DNA from: Desulfatitalea sp.
GTDB lineage: Bacteria > Desulfobacterota > Desulfobacteria > Desulfobacterales > Desulfosarcinaceae
Direction: 5' to 3'
Length of the DNA stretch: 7,795 bases
NCBI GenBank assembly: GCA_013041835.1
Contig: JABDRH010000048.1
Location: forward strand, 1 to 7,795
Positions 5,879-7,795 of the stretch are shown here, piece after piece. The notes under the pieces were generated by a model, which was not told the DNA's origin, made no database searches, and saw only the letters and a program-made list of their open reading frames with translations. The stretch's first letter is position 1; every line of letters starts with the position of its first letter. The translations under genes and the position numbers were made by a program.

Positions 5879-7204
5879 ATGCATTTGAATAGGCAACAGT
5901 TCGATCGTACGACAAAGCGGTTCGGAATCGTGTTTGCGGTGATGATTTGCTTGGTGGTGGGCCGGGAGGCCCGGGCCGGATTCACCCCGGGCCAGACTTA
6001 TGACAAATCCAATGCTCAGGAGCTCACCGATATTTTGCCGGAATCCATCATGAGGTGGCTGACCGAGGATCAGTACATCATGAAGACCGGCGAAATCAAA
6101 GATTGGGTGCATGATCCGAAATTGTTGGCGTTAAGCAAGGAGAACGAGGGCAAGTTCGATATCGATCAAGACGGCAATCTGGTTTACAAAAAAGAGGGAA
6201 AGCCCCCCGTGTTTTTCATGGGCATGCCCTTTCCCACGATCGATACCAACGATCCACAGGCAGGAACGAAAATCATCCAGAACATGTTCTCATCCCGCTA
6301 TTACTATGAGGGCAGCGGGGGGTCATGCGGCATTTTGTACTGGCTGGGCAAAAACGGAGGACCGGAAAGGACCGTGGTCAGCGGCGTGGTCAACCTGTTT
6401 TATTGGAACCGGCGCCAGGGGCAGATCCCCAATCCCAACGGCTTCGTCTCCCAGCGGCTCAACTATGTAACCGAGCCTATGGAGGTCAAAGGCACCACCA
6501 TGATGGCCTGGAGCTATTGGAACGCCCGCGAAGATGCGGCATTTGCCTATGTGCCGGCCATCCGCCGGGTGCGCCGGACATCGGCCGCGAGCCGTTCCGA
6601 CCCATTTCTTGGCGGTGAAGGCACCGTGGACGATGTTTCGGGCTTTGACGGCAAGCCTTCCAGCATGAAGTGGCGTTTGCTGGGTGAGAAAAAGATCCTT
6701 GCGCCGGTCGTGACCACCGCAACGGTGACCTACCCGGTGCACGCCGACGGCAGTTATACCAAAATTTTCGACACCCCGGTCGTACTGGGGTTCATGGACA
6801 AGAACTTCAAGGGCCCCTCCTATGCGCCGCTCAGTCTGGTCTGGGTTCCCCGGCAAGTCTATATCGTGGAGATGCTTCCCAAGGACCGCTATTACAACTA
6901 CTCCAAGGAGGTCATATATGTCGACAAGCAAAATGGGTTGATTTTGCTCAAGGACATGTATGACCGGGCGGGTGAGTTCTGGAAAAACGGGATGAACCCC
7001 AATAAGAAAACCGTTTTGTCGACCGGTGAGCGGGTGATGGCGATGCCCTCGATGGATATGTACCTGGATTGGCGGGCCAGGCATGCCATGGTGATTGTCG
7101 TGGGGCAGGGTTCCGGCGCGATCACCCAGGATGGGAACCTGCCGCTTGGCAAAGTCGGCCCGAAATTCTTCACCGAAGCCAATATGAAACAAATTTCGAA
7201 GTAA
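5879..7204 (+). CDS. DUF1329 family periplasmic protein (LolA/LolB-like fold)
   Basis: A 441-aa secreted protein. The signal peptide has a basic start, a hydrophobic core GIVFAVMICLVVG and a likely cleavage after ARA (residue 33). There is no lipobox cysteine, so it is a soluble periplasmic protein and not a lipoprotein. Family features include GQTYDKSNAQELTDILP (38-54), GMPFPTIDTNDPQAG (115-129), and the block AFAYVPAIRRVRRTSAASRS (221-240), then DD(V)SGFDGK (251-259) and MKWRLLGEKKILAP. That block is the hallmark of DUF1329 and resembles the lipid-carrier LolA-like proteins. It likely ferries a hydrophobic molecule between the MMPL pump in the inner membrane and the DUF1302 barrel in the outer membrane; this is inferred from fold and gene order. 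Length is normal for the family. An alternative start at 5867 adds four residues. Confidence 0.93.
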   Translation: MHLNRQQFDRTTKRFGIVFAVMICLVVGREARAGFTPGQTYDKSNAQELTDILPESIMRWLTEDQYIMKTGEIKDWVHDPKLLALSKENEGKFDIDQDGNLVYKKEGKPPVFFMGMPFPTIDTNDPQAGTKIIQNMFSSRYYYEGSGGSCGILYWLGKNGGPERTVVSGVVNLFYWNRRQGQIPNPNGFVSQRLNYVTEPMEVKGTTMMAWSYWNAREDAAFAYVPAIRRVRRTSAASRSDPFLGGEGTVDDVSGFDGKPSSMKWRLLGEKKILAPVVTTATVTYPVHADGSYTKIFDTPVVLGFMDKNFKGPSYAPLSLVWVPRQVYIVEMLPKDRYYNYSKEVIYVDKQNGLILLKDMYDRAGEFWKNGMNPNKKTVLSTGERVMAMPSMDMYLDWRARHAMVIVVGQGSGAITQDGNLPLGKVGPKFFTEANMKQISK

Positions 7205-7311
7205 ATGACCATCAGGGATGAAAAAGAAACAAATGTACCGATTGTGCTTGTCTTTGAATCCGTTTTCGGTGTTGCCTCAATGGGCACATACAATTAGCCA
7301 GGGGTATAACT

Positions 7312-7795
7312 ATGAGCGCACACAGCAACACAAATAGCATTTGGCGAAGACTCATCGAATTTCATGTCAGATACCGCTTCCCGCTGTTGGTTTTCATCAT
7401 CGTGGGAACGATTTTTTTTGCGTACGTCGGCGTAAACAACCTGGCCATTCATACTGATTTTTTCTCCTTGTACCCACCGGACCATCCCTACATCAAAATA
7501 TACAAGCAATACCGCAAGATGTTCGGCACGGCCAATATGCTGAACCTGGTGGTCAAGGTCAAAAAGGGCGATATCTACAATGCCGATACCTTGACAAAGG
7601 TCGATCGCCTGACCCAGGCGGTGCTCAAATTAAAGGGCGTCAATCCGACCCAGGTGATCTCATTGACTCACCCAAAGCTCAAGGAGTTCGCTGTCGGCAC
7701 CCAGGGCTTGACCATCAAGCCCCTGATCCAAAAGATCCCCGATACCGCCGACGAGCTTCAGGATATCCAGAAAAAAGTATACACCAGTGAGGGGA
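7312..7795 (+). CDS. RND/MMPL-family transporter, 5' part (runs off the window)
   Basis: The first 161 codons of a longer protein, open at the window end. A short cytoplasmic start is followed by one membrane helix (about residues 23-40, PLLVFIIVGTIFFAYVG). Then comes the periplasmic segment opening IHTDFFSLYPPDHPYIKIYKQY, FGTANMLNLVVKV and a region with alternating helices and strands (TLTKVDRLTQAVLKLKGV). This is the N-terminal layout of RND/MMPL exporters: TM1 then the first large periplasmic loop. The TDFFSLxPPDHPY segment resembles the subfamily that sits beside DUF1329 genes. Full-length members have about 750-900 residues and twelve helices, driven by the proton gradient. AGGGG (7300-7304) gives a good ribosome-binding site 7 nt before ATG 7312. 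It is expected to act as the inner-membrane pump of the cluster. Direction and substrate cannot be told from this fragment. Confidence 0.9.
   Translation, partial: MSAHSNTNSIWRRLIEFHVRYRFPLLVFIIVGTIFFAYVGVNNLAIHTDFFSLYPPDHPYIKIYKQYRKMFGTANMLNLVVKVKKGDIYNADTLTKVDRLTQAVLKLKGVNPTQVISLTHPKLKEFAVGTQGLTIKPLIQKIPDTADELQDIQKKVYTSEG

Noticed and set aside
6323..7192. Minus-strand open frame (289 codons) opposite the DUF1329 gene
   Set aside because: His/Pro/Gly-rich antisense translation with no recognisable domain; the plus-strand DUF1329 motifs explain the region.

Overview
The window looks like a chromosomal stretch from an anaerobic, Gram-negative bacterium with moderate to fairly high GC. A sulfate-reducing Desulfobacterota (Desulfobacteraceae-like) host is my best guess. 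It rests on the combination of beta-oxidation genes of the sulfate-reducer type, an envelope transport cluster, and many palindromic intergenic repeats. No taxonomic marker gene is present, so this is inference. The outer-membrane beta-barrel and periplasmic proteins make a two-membrane envelope certain.

Layout. Positions 1-180 are a nested palindromic repeat element bounded by near-perfect 26-bp inverted arms. Positions 265-3314 hold three plus-strand fatty-acid-type beta-oxidation genes: an acyl-CoA dehydrogenase (265-1416), a Rossmann-fold 3-hydroxyacyl-CoA dehydrogenase (1642-2514) and a short-chain dehydrogenase resembling 17-beta-HSD type 10 (2538-3314). A second palindromic repeat sits between the first two genes (1413-1575), and its left arm supplies the acyl-CoA dehydrogenase stop codon. 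A compact relative of it (3532-3578) follows the third gene. The ~1-kb stretch 3315-4315 has no intact gene. It holds hairpins, a probable decayed transposase fragment on the minus strand (3648-3926) and inverted repeats that may be part of the same dead insertion sequence.

Positions 4316-7795 hold a second plus-strand cluster: a DUF1302-type outer-membrane beta-barrel protein, a DUF1329 (LolA/LolB-like) periplasmic protein, and the start of an RND/MMPL-family inner-membrane transporter that runs off the window. Together these cover outer membrane, periplasm and inner membrane, so they plausibly form one trans-envelope system for hydrophobic compounds.

How it may work together. The first cluster can oxidise an acyl-CoA to an enoyl-CoA and a 3-hydroxyacyl-CoA to a 3-oxoacyl-CoA. 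No enoyl-CoA hydratase or thiolase is visible here. The second cluster could move a lipid-like substrate or product across the envelope. The link between the two is inferred from adjacency only; they are separated by 1 kb and are probably transcribed separately. No tRNA, rRNA, CRISPR array or convincing promoter consensus was found.
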